A stretch of DNA of 64,000 nucleotides. It comes from Rhodovibrionaceae bacterium. Lineage in GTDB: Bacteria > Pseudomonadota > Alphaproteobacteria > Kiloniellales > DSM-21159. Where the stretch lies: NCBI GenBank assembly GCA_028279885.1, contig JANQMX010000090.1:1-64000 (forward strand), in the 5' to 3' direction. This document shows positions 32,914 through 42,489 of this stretch, one piece after another (the first letter of the stretch is position 1; each line of letters starts with the position of its first letter). Under the pieces are notes generated by a model. It was not told the origin of the DNA and did no database searches. It saw nothing but the letters and a program-made list of their open reading frames with translations. Position numbers and translations under genes: made by a program.

Positions 32914-35900
32914 TTACGACCTGTCGAGAACTTCGCGGACCTTCTGGGCCAATGTTTGGTTGAGGTAGGGTTTGGTGAGCCAGTTTCTGCCGCGTTCGGG
33001 ATCGCGCGTGCGCGACATGGCGGCCGGCGGAAATCCAGAGGTATAGAGAACGCGAAGCGCCGGGTGTTCGCGAACGGCTCTGTCGGCGAGCTCCAGACCG
33101 TTCATACCCTCCGGCATGGCGATGTCGGTGAACAGGAGATCGATCTCGGGATGCTCCTTCAGGAGCGCCAGCGCGGAGGGGCCGTTTTCTGCCGAGAGCA
33201 CGCGGTAGCCGAGCCCGGACAGCGTGGCAAGCGAGGTTTCGCGGACGTCTTCCTGATCTTCGACCACCAGGATGGTCTCGCGCCCCAGGGGGCAGAACAC
33301 GCCAGCCGGCTCTTGCGGCGCCTCCACGGACTCGCTGTCGTCGGCGCGGAAATAGAGGCTAAAGCAAGTGCCTGCGCCCTCTTCGCTGTAGACGGTGACA
33401 TGGCCGCCAGACTGCTTCATGAAACCGAACACCATGCTGAGCCCGAGACCGCTGCCTCGGCCGACGTCCTTCGTGGTGAAGAAGGGCTCGAAGATCCGAT
33501 CCTGCACGTCGCGCGACATACCGGTCCCGTTGTCGGTGACCGAGAGCACGACATAGCGGCCTGGCTGCAAGTCCGGCTTCTGGGCGGCGTGCTCGGCATC
33601 CAGGTCCGCGGTCTGGGTCTCGATGGTGATCCGTCCGCCCTGAGGCAAGGCATCGCGGGCATTGAGGAGAAGGTTGAGCAGAGCATTCTCGAACTGTCCC
33701 GGGTCGACCCGGGTCAGGCTGAGCTCCGGATCGAGGACGAAGTTGAGCTCGACCTGCTCGCCGACGGAGGTCTTGAGCAGTCGCTTCATCTGCGCAATCG
33801 CCTCGCTCAGGTTCGTTGGCTGATCCTCGAGCCGCTGCTGTCGCGAGAAAGCCAGCAAGCTCTTGGTGAGCTCCGCGCCGCGCTGCGCGGCATGCACGGC
33901 TGTGTCGATGCGCTTAACGGCACGTTCGTCATCGGCGACGCGGCGCTCGAGAAGCTGCAGATTACCGAGGATGACGGTCAGGAGGTTGTTGAAGTCATGA
34001 GCCAGGCCGCCGGTCAACTGTCCGACCGCTTCCATTTTGTGGGCCTGTTGCAGCTGCTGTTCGGCGAGCCGCATCTCGGTCACGTCTTGGACAGTGCCTT
34101 CGCTGCGTAGGGGAATCCCGTCTTCGACGAGGAAGCTGTGCTCAATCTCTCGAACGTGCCGCACTTCACCGTCCGCGGCGATGATGCGGTATTCGATGTT
34201 GAGCGGCTGCTGCTTGTTGTAGGTGTCGCGCAAAGCCTCCAGGTAGCGCTCCCGGTCATCGGGATGAAGGAAGTCGTTTGCTTCCGCCTCCACGCCGGTC
34301 GCACGCTCCATGTAGTCGTCGACCGATAGTCCGTGAATCTGAGCCAGTTCCTCCGAGCAATAGATGCAGCGGTCCTCCAGCAGATCCCAGACGAAATAGC
34401 CGAGCTTTGCCATCTGTGCCGCAGTCTTGAGGCGTCGTTCGCTTTCAGCCAGGGAATCCTCGGCCCGCTTGACGTCGGTGACGTCTTGGACCGTCCCCTC
34501 GCTGCGCAGGATGCGGCCGTTCGCAATCTCGAGGTTGTGTTCGATTTCGCGCACGTGGCGGACCTCGCCGTCCGCGGTGATCATCCGGTATTCGATGTTG
34601 AGCGGCCTCTGCTCTTCGTTGGTCCGTCGCAGTTCTTCCTTGTAGCGCTCACGGTCTTCGGGATGGACAAAGCGATCGGCATCGGCAGACGCTCCGATGC
34701 TTGCCGCAACGTACTCTTCGGCGGTCATGCCGTGCATGCGGGCAAGCTCGTCCGAGCAGTAGAGGCAGCGGTCCTCGACAAGGTCCCAGACGTAGTGACC
34801 CAGCTTGGCCATCTGCGCAGCCGATTTCAGCCGTCGCTCGCTTTCCCTCCGGGCCTGCTGTGCAAGCTTGTCGTCGGTGATGTCCCGACTGGTGCCGATC
34901 TCCCGGATCACACGGCCGGAGGAATCGAAGGCAGGATGGATGATTTCGCTGACATGACGCACCGTCTTGTCCGCCAGCAGAATACGGTACTCGAAGGCGA
35001 CCTTCTCGCCATTGCGCATGGCCTGCACGCGTTCCTTGACCAAGGCCCGGTCTTCCGGGTGGGTGAGGCAGAACTCCTCGTCTATGGTGGCGGCGCGCGC
35101 GATGTACTCCTCGGGCGAAAGCCCATGCAGACGGGCGTGTTCCTCGGAGCAGAAGATGCAGCGGTCTTCTAGGACATCCCAGACGTAGTAGCCCAGGCCG
35201 GCGACCTCGGTGGCCTGCTTGAGCCGCTCTGCGTCGACGCGCCGTTCTTCTTCGATCTGTTTCTGCTCGGTGACGTCTCGGACAAGGAGCACGAAGCCGT
35301 CCGGCTCCCCGTCGCTGGAGAAATGGGGAATGTAGTCGCGATAGACGATGTGCTGGTCGCCATTCGCAAGGTAGGCGGGGCCTTCGCGGGAGGCGCGTTT
35401 GCCGGCAAGCGCATCCTCGACCATTCCGGCAATCTCGGCGTAGTTCTCCGGCTTCGCGATTTCGGCGATTGGCCTGCCGACCATCTCTTCGGCCGGCTTG
35501 CCCGCCCATTCCTGCCAAATCTTGTTGCCGAACAGCATCCGTCCATCCTTGTCGGCATAGCCCACGAGGAACGGAAGGTTGTTGGTCACGATATCCAGCC
35601 GGTCCAGGCTGGTGCGCAAGGCTTGGTCCATCTCTTTGCGCACGGTTATGTCTTCGACATAGCCTTCGATGCGCTCCAGCCGACCCGAGGTGTTCAGCAC
35701 GCCGCGCATGCGTTCCCAGAGCCAACGTTGCTGCCCGTCCGCCGTGCGGATGCGGTATTCGCATTCGAAGGCTTCGCCGAGCTGCACCAGCGTCTCACCC
35801 GCTTTCTGCAAGGTCTGCCGGTCGTCCGGGTGCACCAACTCCATGAGGTCCACGGCGTTCTTGCCGATCAGCGCGCTCGGCTCGAAGCCGAGGATGCGTT

Positions 35901-36771
35901 TCACCGCGCCGCTTATGAACCTCAGGTTGTTGTTCTTGCCGTCGCAGTTGCGCACGTAGACATAGCCGGGGAGGTTGGCGATGAGCCGGGCGCTGCGCTC
36001 CTGCTCCAGCCTGAGCTTGGCTGAGACGGTCTGGCGCTCGGCGACTTCCTGCTCCAATGCCCGGTTGGTTGCGCTCAGCTCCGCCGTGCGGGCGTTTACC
36101 GCATCTGCCAGCTCTTCCGAGAACGTCTTCTGAACGTCCGAATCGTGGATATAGCCGATGACGGCTTCCGGCTCACCATCCTGGTCCCGCAGCAGCACGG
36201 TGTGGTTTTCCACCCAGCGGTAGCGGCCGTCAGCGTGGCAGAAGCGATACTCTCCGCTGGCGTGGCCGTCGCGCAGCGTGGTCTCGCGCAAAAACTGAAT
36301 GACGTTGCGATCGTCCGGATGCACCAGGTCCATCCAGGCGTGCGGTCGCCGGCAGATGCGCTCGGCATCGTGTCCGAGTTGCGTCTCGATATGTGGGCTG
36401 ACATAGACGATTTGACCGTCGCCCTGCGGCTCGCGCACGTAGAAGGTGCCTGGTGCCGCCGCGATAAGGAATTCCAGCTTATCGTCGCTCCGCACAAGCG
36501 CGCGCTCGGTCGAGAGGAGCTCTTGCAGGCGCTTGCGGGCGAGCTTCCATTGCCGCCAGGCCAGCCAAGCCATCCAGACCGATGTCGTGGCAATGGCGAC
36601 GATAATCTCGTCCAGCTCCCACGCTTCGTAATGCCGCGAGGCGTTATGCAGCGCTTCGAAAGCATCGAAGACGACGAGGAGCGCGGTTGTCGCTGCCGCG
36701 CCGACCAAAGCGATCACGACGTCGCTGGGAAAGCGCCTTTTTTCTGGCTCCGAGGTCACACCGTCCGCCAT
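32914..36771 (-). CDS. multi-PAS hybrid sensor histidine kinase
   Basis: This 1285-residue inner-membrane-anchored kinase has two N-terminal helices (about 17-37 and 50-68), then five to six PAS/PAC modules, a HisKA domain with H925 in GGLAHDFNNLLTV, an HATPase_c domain (DNGTGM, GSGLGLSM) and a C-terminal receiver with D1216 (LLFTDIAMPEG). Three consecutive PAS modules, starting near 35214, 34823 and 34424 in DNA coordinates, are near copies with the pattern GYYVWDVLEDRCIFCSEE. The HDFNN H-box is typical of NtrB-like and hybrid kinases. The phospho-relay target may be the receiver gene next to it. The sensed signal is unknown. Confidence 0.93.
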   Translation of the reverse strand: MADGVTSEPEKRRFPSDVVIALVGAAATTALLVVFDAFEALHNASRHYEAWELDEIIVAIATTSVWMAWLAWRQWKLARKRLQELLSTERALVRSDDKLEFLIAAAPGTFYVREPQGDGQIVYVSPHIETQLGHDAERICRRPHAWMDLVHPDDRNVIQFLRETTLRDGHASGEYRFCHADGRYRWVENHTVLLRDQDGEPEAVIGYIHDSDVQKTFSEELADAVNARTAELSATNRALEQEVAERQTVSAKLRLEQERSARLIANLPGYVYVRNCDGKNNNLRFISGAVKRILGFEPSALIGKNAVDLMELVHPDDRQTLQKAGETLVQLGEAFECEYRIRTADGQQRWLWERMRGVLNTSGRLERIEGYVEDITVRKEMDQALRTSLDRLDIVTNNLPFLVGYADKDGRMLFGNKIWQEWAGKPAEEMVGRPIAEIAKPENYAEIAGMVEDALAGKRASREGPAYLANGDQHIVYRDYIPHFSSDGEPDGFVLLVRDVTEQKQIEEERRVDAERLKQATEVAGLGYYVWDVLEDRCIFCSEEHARLHGLSPEEYIARAATIDEEFCLTHPEDRALVKERVQAMRNGEKVAFEYRILLADKTVRHVSEIIHPAFDSSGRVIREIGTSRDITDDKLAQQARRESERRLKSAAQMAKLGHYVWDLVEDRCLYCSDELARMHGMTAEEYVAASIGASADADRFVHPEDRERYKEELRRTNEEQRPLNIEYRMITADGEVRHVREIEHNLEIANGRILRSEGTVQDVTDVKRAEDSLAESERRLKTAAQMAKLGYFVWDLLEDRCIYCSEELAQIHGLSVDDYMERATGVEAEANDFLHPDDRERYLEALRDTYNKQQPLNIEYRIIAADGEVRHVREIEHSFLVEDGIPLRSEGTVQDVTEMRLAEQQLQQAHKMEAVGQLTGGLAHDFNNLLTVILGNLQLLERRVADDERAVKRIDTAVHAAQRGAELTKSLLAFSRQQRLEDQPTNLSEAIAQMKRLLKTSVGEQVELNFVLDPELSLTRVDPGQFENALLNLLLNARDALPQGGRITIETQTADLDAEHAAQKPDLQPGRYVVLSVTDNGTGMSRDVQDRIFEPFFTTKDVGRGSGLGLSMVFGFMKQSGGHVTVYSEEGAGTCFSLYFRADDSESVEAPQEPAGVFCPLGRETILVVEDQEDVRETSLATLSGLGYRVLSAENGPSALALLKEHPEIDLLFTDIAMPEGMNGLELADRAVREHPALRVLYTSGFPPAAMSRTRDPERGRNWLTKPYLNQTLAQKVREVLDRS

Positions 36772-36885
36772 CCTGCCTCCCTATCGGCAGAGCCCCTCGT
36801 TGCCGGCCTTGAACGGGGACCGATTTTCGTTCGATCGAGCTCGCTGGATGCTAGCGTACCAGCGCGCGCGCCGCATAGCAGTATG

Positions 36886-36909
36886 TAGCTTAAGTTACAC
36901 TTAAAGCTA
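36886..36909. promoter_or_regulatory. AT-rich inverted repeat upstream of the hybrid kinase
   Basis: TAGCTTAAGT and ACTTAAAGCTA form an inverted repeat with one inserted base and a TAC spacer, inside the 191-bp gap between the kinase start and the end of the GMC gene. It could be an operator for the kinase or a weak terminator for the GMC gene. Confidence 0.35.
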
Positions 36910-36962
36910 GTATAGGTGGTATGGAGATCGCCTACGGGTGCCAGAACCTGCCGGCCAGCCCG

Positions 36963-38624
36963 CTATCGTTGGCTGTTTTCCCAATCGGGGTGGATCCAGG
37001 GGGCCTGGTTGGAGGCCGGCAGTGGTTCCCGGCCCAAGACGTGATCGCTGCCTTTTTCGCCGATCATGAGAGAGGGGCCATTGAGGTTGCCGTTGGTGAT
37101 CTGCGGGATGATGGCGGAATCGATCACCCTGAGGCCTTCGAGCCCGATGACCCGGCACTCCGGGTCGACGACCGCCATGGGATCGTCGGGGCGACCCATG
37201 CGACAGGTGCCGCAGGGGTGATAGGCGCTTTCCACGGCGTCGCGGATGAAATCGTCCAGCGCATCGTCGCTCTCGATGGCGGCCCCGGGAGCGATTTCGC
37301 GTCCGGCGAAGGGCTTGAAAGCCTCCTGCCGGAAGATTTCCCGCGTCAGGCGGATGCAGGTGCGGAAGTCGCGCCAGTCCTCCGGCGTCGACATGTAGTT
37401 GAATTGGATGACTGGCGCTGCGGCGGGGTCGGGGGAGCGCAGCCGGATCCAGCCGCGCGAGCTTGAGCGCATTGGTCCCACGTGGGCCTGGAAGCCGTGC
37501 GACTCGGCCGGCGCCTTGCCGTCGTAGCGGATGGCGACGGGCAGGAAGTGATACTGGATATCGGGATACTTCACCCCGGCGCGGGAGCGGATGAAGGCAG
37601 CCGACTCGAAGTGATTGGTGGCGCCATGCCCGCTCTTGGCCAGCAGCCATTGCAGGCCGATCAGGCCTTTCGAGACCAGGTTGAGGTGCCGGTAAAGGGT
37701 GATGGGCTGCAGGCACTCCTGCTGGATATAGAGCTCCAGGTGATCCTGCAGATTCTCGCCGACGCCGGGCAGTTCGTGGAAGGGGCTGACGCCAACCTCC
37801 GCGAGGCGCGTGCCCGCACCGATGCCGGAAAGCAGCAGCAGCTTGGGTGAGTTGATCGAGCCGGCGGCGAGGATCACGTCCCGTCGCACCCGGGCCTCGT
37901 GGGTCTGACCGTTCTTGCGATAGCGGACGCCGCTGGCCCGCTTGCCCTCGAACAGGATGCGCTCGGCGAGAGCGCCGGTTTCGAACGCCAGGTTCGGCTT
38001 GCGCAGGGCGGGCTTGAGATAGGCGTTGGCCGCCGACCAGCGCCGGCCGTGCCAGATGGTCATCTCCATCGGCCCGAAGCCTTCCTGCTGCTCCCCATTG
38101 TAGTCGGCGGTGACCTGATAGCCTGCTTGGCGCCCGGCCTCGACGAAGGCATGGAACAGCGGATTGTCCCGTCGGCCGCGGGTCACGTGGAGTGGCCCGT
38201 CGCCGCCGCGCCAGCCATCTTGCCCGCCGTGGCTGCTCTCCATGCGCTTGAAGTAGGGCAGCACGTGGCGGTAGCCCCAGCCCGTGGCGCCCATCTCCTC
38301 CCAGCCGTCGTAGTCGCAGGCGTGGCCGCGGACGTAGACCATGCCGTTGATGGACGACGAGCCGCCGATCACCTTGCCGCGCGGGCAGGCCAGTCGGCGG
38401 CCGCCCAGATGCGGCTCGGGCTCGGAGGTATAGCCCCAGTCGTAGCGCTTCATGTTCATGGGATAGGAGAGGGCGGCCGGCATCTGAATGAGCGGCCCGA
38501 AGTCGCTGCCGCCCTGCTCCAGCACCAAAACGCGAAGGCTGCCGTCCTCGCTCAGCCGGTTGGCCAGAACCGACCCGGCCGAGCCAGAGCCGACGATGAC
38601 ATAGTCGTAATCCGATGAAGCCAT
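36963..38624 (-). CDS. betA: choline dehydrogenase-type GMC oxidoreductase
   Basis: This 553-residue FAD flavoprotein has N-terminal [19 protein letters not shown] signature 1 ([18 protein letters not shown]), signature 2 ([15 protein letters not shown]), and the active-site His in [12 protein letters not shown]. Length and sequence fit BetA, which oxidises choline to betaine aldehyde at the membrane. It diverges from choXWV across 149 bp, which supports choline as substrate. No betaine aldehyde dehydrogenase (betB) or BetI is in the window. Other GMC alcohol dehydrogenases share this look, so the substrate is inferred from context. Confidence 0.85.
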   Translation of the reverse strand: MASSDYDYVIVGSGSAGSVLANRLSEDGSLRVLVLEQGGSDFGPLIQMPAALSYPMNMKRYDWGYTSEPEPHLGGRRLACPRGKVIGGSSSINGMVYVRGHACDYDGWEEMGATGWGYRHVLPYFKRMESSHGGQDGWRGGDGPLHVTRGRRDNPLFHAFVEAGRQAGYQVTADYNGEQQEGFGPMEMTIWHGRRWSAANAYLKPALRKPNLAFETGALAERILFEGKRASGVRYRKNGQTHEARVRRDVILAAGSINSPKLLLLSGIGAGTRLAEVGVSPFHELPGVGENLQDHLELYIQQECLQPITLYRHLNLVSKGLIGLQWLLAKSGHGATNHFESAAFIRSRAGVKYPDIQYHFLPVAIRYDGKAPAESHGFQAHVGPMRSSSRGWIRLRSPDPAAAPVIQFNYMSTPEDWRDFRTCIRLTREIFRQEAFKPFAGREIAPGAAIESDDALDDFIRDAVESAYHPCGTCRMGRPDDPMAVVDPECRVIGLEGLRVIDSAIIPQITNGNLNGPSLMIGEKGSDHVLGREPLPASNQAPWIHPDWENSQR

Positions 38625-38773
38625 GGTGCATGTCCGGCAGAAGAAGTGCGGGGCGCATCAAGAGCAAGGCGGCGGGATTTGGCAAGCGCCAAGGACGCTG
38701 CACGCTCAACAAGCTACACGGTGGACAAGAAAGACTGCCGCGACGCAGTATGCCGGCAACAGGGAGGACCACT

Positions 38774-39721
38774 ATGACACGAGCTTTTACCGTTTTCGCC
38801 GCAGCCGTTGGCCTGCTCGCCTTGACGACGACCGAGAGCCCGGCCAGCCAGTCCGAGGCCTGCCGGACCGTTCACTTCTCCGACGTCGGCTGGACCGACA
38901 TCACTGCCACCACCGCCACCGCTTCGGTGATCTTGGAGGCGCTCGGCTACGACGCCAACGTCAGTGTGCTCTCGGTCCCGGTGACCTATGCCTCCCTCAA
39001 GAACGGCGATATCGACGTCTTCCTAGGCAACTGGATGCCGACCATGGAAGCGGACATCGCACCTTACCGGGCAGAGCGCTCGGTCGACATCGTTCGGGCG
39101 AATCTGGAAGGCGCCAAATACACCCTGGCCGTCCCGAAATACACCTATGACGCAGGCCTCAAAAGCTTCGCCGATATCGTCAAATTCAAGGACGAACTCG
39201 ATGCCGAGATCTACGGCATCGAGCCCGGCAACGACGGCAACCGCCTGATCCTGGAGATGATCGCGAAAGACGCTTTCGGGCTGGAAGGCTTCGAGCTGGT
39301 GGAGTCCTCGGAGCAAGGCATGCTGGCCCAGGTGGCCCGCTCGGTGAAGCGCAATCAACCCATCGTCTTCCTGGGCTGGGAGCCGCACCCGATGAACGCC
39401 AACTTCGAGATGGCCTATCTCGCCGGCGGCGACGACTGGTTCGGCCCGAACTTCGGCGGTGCCACGGTCTATACCAACACCCGGGCCGGCTATCTCGGCG
39501 AGTGCCCGAACGTCGGCAGGTTTCTCGAAAACCTCGTCTTCACCCTCGAGATGGAGAACGAGATCATGGCCGCCATCTTGGATGAGGGCGACGACCCGCA
39601 GGATGCCGCAGCGGAATGGCTGCGGAAAAACCCCGGCGTGCTCGATGGCTGGCTGGCCGGCGTTACCAACTTTGACGGGGAGGATGGCTTGGCCGCGGTC
39701 AAGGCCGGGCTCAGGCTCTAG
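38774..39721 (+). CDS. choX: choline/betaine ABC substrate-binding protein
   Basis: This 315-residue periplasmic protein has a signal peptide (hydrophobic FAAAVGLLALTTT, cut near SPAS). The mature part carries the OpuAC/ProX-family fold: VHFSDVGWTDITATTATA, the DVFLGNWMP loop and FLGWEPHPMN, whose aromatic residues form the quaternary-amine cage. ATG follows AGGGAGG. It is the first gene of choXWV; context and similarity to rhizobial ChoX favour choline. Confidence 0.9.
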   Translation: MTRAFTVFAAAVGLLALTTTESPASQSEACRTVHFSDVGWTDITATTATASVILEALGYDANVSVLSVPVTYASLKNGDIDVFLGNWMPTMEADIAPYRAERSVDIVRANLEGAKYTLAVPKYTYDAGLKSFADIVKFKDELDAEIYGIEPGNDGNRLILEMIAKDAFGLEGFELVESSEQGMLAQVARSVKRNQPIVFLGWEPHPMNANFEMAYLAGGDDWFGPNFGGATVYTNTRAGYLGECPNVGRFLENLVFTLEMENEIMAAILDEGDDPQDAAAEWLRKNPGVLDGWLAGVTNFDGEDGLAAVKAGLRL

Positions 39722-39738
39722 GTCCGGAACCCTAGCTG

Positions 39739-40620
39739 ATGGCTGACCTCGGCGACCCGATCAGCGACTGGCTCACCGAGAAAGGCCACAAGCTGCCGAT
39801 TGGCGAATGGGGCGAAGCATTCGTCGATTTCCTGATTGAGTACTTCGGCTGGTTCTTCGACCTGATCTCCGTCGTGCTGGAGTTCCTGGTCGAAGGCCTC
39901 GTGCACATCGTGCTCTTCTTCCCGCCGCTCGTCGTCATCCTGGCTTTGGCGGGGCTGGCCTACTGGCTGAGGCGGCGCTTCGCTCTATCGGCAGCGGTCT
40001 TCGTGCTGCTGCTCTTGATCGTCAATCTTGGCTACTGGGAAGAGGCGGTCGAGACTTTGGCCCTGGTGCTCTTCGCGACGGCCATCTGCATGCTGATCGG
40101 CGTACCGGTCGGCATCGCGGCCGCGCACCGGGAGTGGCTCTATACCGCGCTGCGGCCGGTCCTCGATCTGATGCAGACGCTGCCCACCTTCGTCTATCTC
40201 ATCCCGACCCTGGTGCTCTTCGGACTTGGCGTTGTGCCGGGCCTGATCTCCACCATCATCTTCGCCTTGCCGGCGCCCATCCGCCTGACCTACCTCGGAG
40301 TCTCCTCGGTGCCCAAGCAGTTGCGCGAAGCCGGTGAGGCCTTCGGGGCGACAAAGCGCCAGCTCCTTTGGAAAGTGGAGATCCCCCATGCCTTCCCGAC
40401 GATCATGGCTGGCCTCACGCAGTGCATCATGCTGTCGCTCTCCATGGTGGTCATTGCCGCTCTGGTCGGCGCCGACGGCCTCGGCAAGCCGGTGGTGCGC
40501 GCGCTGAACCAAGTGAATATCGAGATGGGCATCGAGGCCGGACTGGCCATCGTCATCCTGGCCATCCTGCTCGACCGAGTCTGCCGGCGCCCCGGCATGG
40601 ACGAAGGCGGCAGCAAGTGA
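39739..40620 (+). CDS. choW: choline/betaine ABC permease
   Basis: This 293-residue inner-membrane permease has about six to seven helices, an N-terminal WGEAFVDFLIEYFGWFFD amphipathic region, and the EAA-type loop EAGEAFGATKRQLLWKVEIP. It begins 17 bp after choX and overlaps choV by 4 nt. It is a homologue of ProW/ChoW. Confidence 0.9.
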   Translation: MADLGDPISDWLTEKGHKLPIGEWGEAFVDFLIEYFGWFFDLISVVLEFLVEGLVHIVLFFPPLVVILALAGLAYWLRRRFALSAAVFVLLLLIVNLGYWEEAVETLALVLFATAICMLIGVPVGIAAAHREWLYTALRPVLDLMQTLPTFVYLIPTLVLFGLGVVPGLISTIIFALPAPIRLTYLGVSSVPKQLREAGEAFGATKRQLLWKVEIPHAFPTIMAGLTQCIMLSLSMVVIAALVGADGLGKPVVRALNQVNIEMGIEAGLAIVILAILLDRVCRRPGMDEGGSK

Positions 40621-41786
40621 CCGCCGTCGCCTTCGAGTCCGTCGACATCGTTTTCGGCGACAAGCCGGAGCGCGCCCTGAGCCTGCTTGACCAGGGCGCC
40701 ACTCGGGCGCAGATCCTGGCCAAGACCGGGCTGGTGCTCGGTGCCGCCGATGCCAGCCTGGCGGTGAAGGAAGGCGAGATCTGCGTGCTGATGGGCCTCT
40801 CGGGCTCGGGCAAGTCCACGCTGCTGCGCGCCGTCAACCGCCTCAACGATGTGACCCGCGGTGCCATCACCCTGGCCGACGGCAACGGGCGGGTTGACGT
40901 GGCGCGCTGCGATGCTGCGACCCTGCGGCGGCTCCGCACCAAGCGCATCGCCATGGTGTTTCAGCAGTTCGCGCTGCTGCCTTGGCGCAGCGTGCGGGAA
41001 AACGTCGGCTTCGGCCTGGAGTTGCGCGGCTTGGCGCCGGCTGAGCGCAACGCCATCGTCGATGAGAAGCTCAAGCTGGTCGGGCTCGACCAATGGGCCG
41101 ACAAGTACGCGCACGAGCTCTCAGGCGGCATGCAGCAGCGGGTGGGGCTTGCCCGTGCCTTCGCGACCGATGCAGACATCCTGCTGATGGATGAGCCCTT
41201 CTCGGCCCTCGATCCCCTCATCCGGGAGCATCTGCAGGACGAGCTCTTGGCGCTGCAGCGGAGCCTGAAGAAGACCATCATCTTCGTCAGCCATGACCTG
41301 GACGAGGCCCTCAAACTCGGCAATCAGATCGCCATCATGGAGGAGGGGCGGATCGTTCAGAGCGGCTCGCCCGAGACCATCGTGCTCAACCCGATCAACG
41401 AGTACGTCGCCGCCTTCGTCGCCCATATGAACCCGCTGAAGGTGCTGCGCGGCAGCTCCGTCATGCGCCCCGTTCCTCCCTCCCGGGATGCGGATCGAGA
41501 GGTGCTGCTGGACGCAGGCGACGGCCGGCGCCTGGTGCTCGACGAGGCGGGCGCTCCGCATTACATCATCGCCGCCGATGGCGCCCGTCGCCTGGAGACG
41601 GCCGGATTGGCGGCAGTCAGCGCCAACAGCTCGCTGCAGGACATCATCGCGCTCAGGCAAGAAACCGGGGAGCCGGTGTTGCTGGTCGAGGCGGGCCGGG
41701 TGGTGGGTATCTGTGGCGACACGGAGATCTACGAGGCCATCCTCAAGCGGGCCGAGCCCGAAGCAAGCGAGGCTCGGCATGGGTGA
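40617..41786 (+). CDS. choV: choline/betaine ABC ATPase
   Basis: This 389-residue ATPase begins at a GTG overlapping the choW stop. It has Walker A GLSGSGKS, Q-loop VFQQFALLP, signature LSGGMQQR, Walker B ILLMDEPFSALD and switch FVSHDLDEALKLG. The C-terminal 90 residues form a CBS-like regulatory region, typical of ProV/OpuAA-type ATPases that sense osmolarity. The insertion after VDIVFGDKPERAL is normal for ChoV/ProV. Confidence 0.92.
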   Translation: MTAVAFESVDIVFGDKPERALSLLDQGATRAQILAKTGLVLGAADASLAVKEGEICVLMGLSGSGKSTLLRAVNRLNDVTRGAITLADGNGRVDVARCDAATLRRLRTKRIAMVFQQFALLPWRSVRENVGFGLELRGLAPAERNAIVDEKLKLVGLDQWADKYAHELSGGMQQRVGLARAFATDADILLMDEPFSALDPLIREHLQDELLALQRSLKKTIIFVSHDLDEALKLGNQIAIMEEGRIVQSGSPETIVLNPINEYVAAFVAHMNPLKVLRGSSVMRPVPPSRDADREVLLDAGDGRRLVLDEAGAPHYIIAADGARRLETAGLAAVSANSSLQDIIALRQETGEPVLLVEAGRVVGICGDTEIYEAILKRAEPEASEARHG

Positions 41787-42489
41787 GGCCATTCGCGGCG
41801 TTCTCTTCGACAAGGACGGGACGCTGATCAACTTCTCCCGGACCTGGGCGCCGGCGCTCCGCGAAGCGGCGCTCTTCGCAAGTCGCGGCGACGAAGCCAT
41901 GGCGGACAAGCTGCTTCTCGCCGGTGGTTGCAACCCGAAGACTGGCGAGGTCGCCGGCGGCAGCCTCCTGGCGGGCGGCACCAATCGGGATCTGGCCGAG
42001 GCTTGGATTGCAGAGATTGACGGTTGGGCGCTGGATCACCTGACCCGGCATCTCGACGAGATCTTCACCCGGCTGGGTGTCCCACACGCCGAAGCACTGA
42101 CCGACCTACCGAGCCTCTTTGACGCGCTCGTGGCCCGCGGCCTGACCGTTGGCGTGGCGACCAGCGACTGCGCGCTCTCCGCACAACTTACCTTGGAGCG
42201 TTTCGGTGCCCTCGAGCTTGTTGCCTTCCTGTCAGGTTACGACAGCGGCCATGGCAGCAAGCCGGGCCCCGGGCAGGCGCTGGCGTTCTGCACCGCCTGC
42301 GGGTTCGCCCCGGGCGAGATCGCCGTGGTGGGCGACAACTATCATGATCTCGAGATGGCTGCGAAGGCTGGCGCGGGGCTCAAGATCGCGGTGCTGTCGG
42401 GCACGGGCACGCGCGATCAGCTCGAGCCCCTGGCCGACGTGGTGATTGCCTCGATTGCCGAGATTGGCCCCGTGCTGGACGCAGCTTAG
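41779..42489 (+). CDS. HAD-IA family hydrolase
   Basis: This 236-residue haloacid-dehalogenase-type phosphatase has the nucleophile motif LFDKDGTLINF, motif II Thr/Ser in VATSDC, the motif III Lys in GSKPGPGQAL, and motif IV GDNYHDLEMA. It overlaps choV by 8 nt, so it is co-translated with the choline importer and might dephosphorylate a choline-linked metabolite such as phosphocholine; this is inference only. It ends 4 nt inside the convergent methyltransferase gene. Confidence 0.88.
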   Translation: MGEAIRGVLFDKDGTLINFSRTWAPALREAALFASRGDEAMADKLLLAGGCNPKTGEVAGGSLLAGGTNRDLAEAWIAEIDGWALDHLTRHLDEIFTRLGVPHAEALTDLPSLFDALVARGLTVGVATSDCALSAQLTLERFGALELVAFLSGYDSGHGSKPGPGQALAFCTACGFAPGEIAVVGDNYHDLEMAAKAGAGLKIAVLSGTGTRDQLEPLADVVIASIAEIGPVLDAA

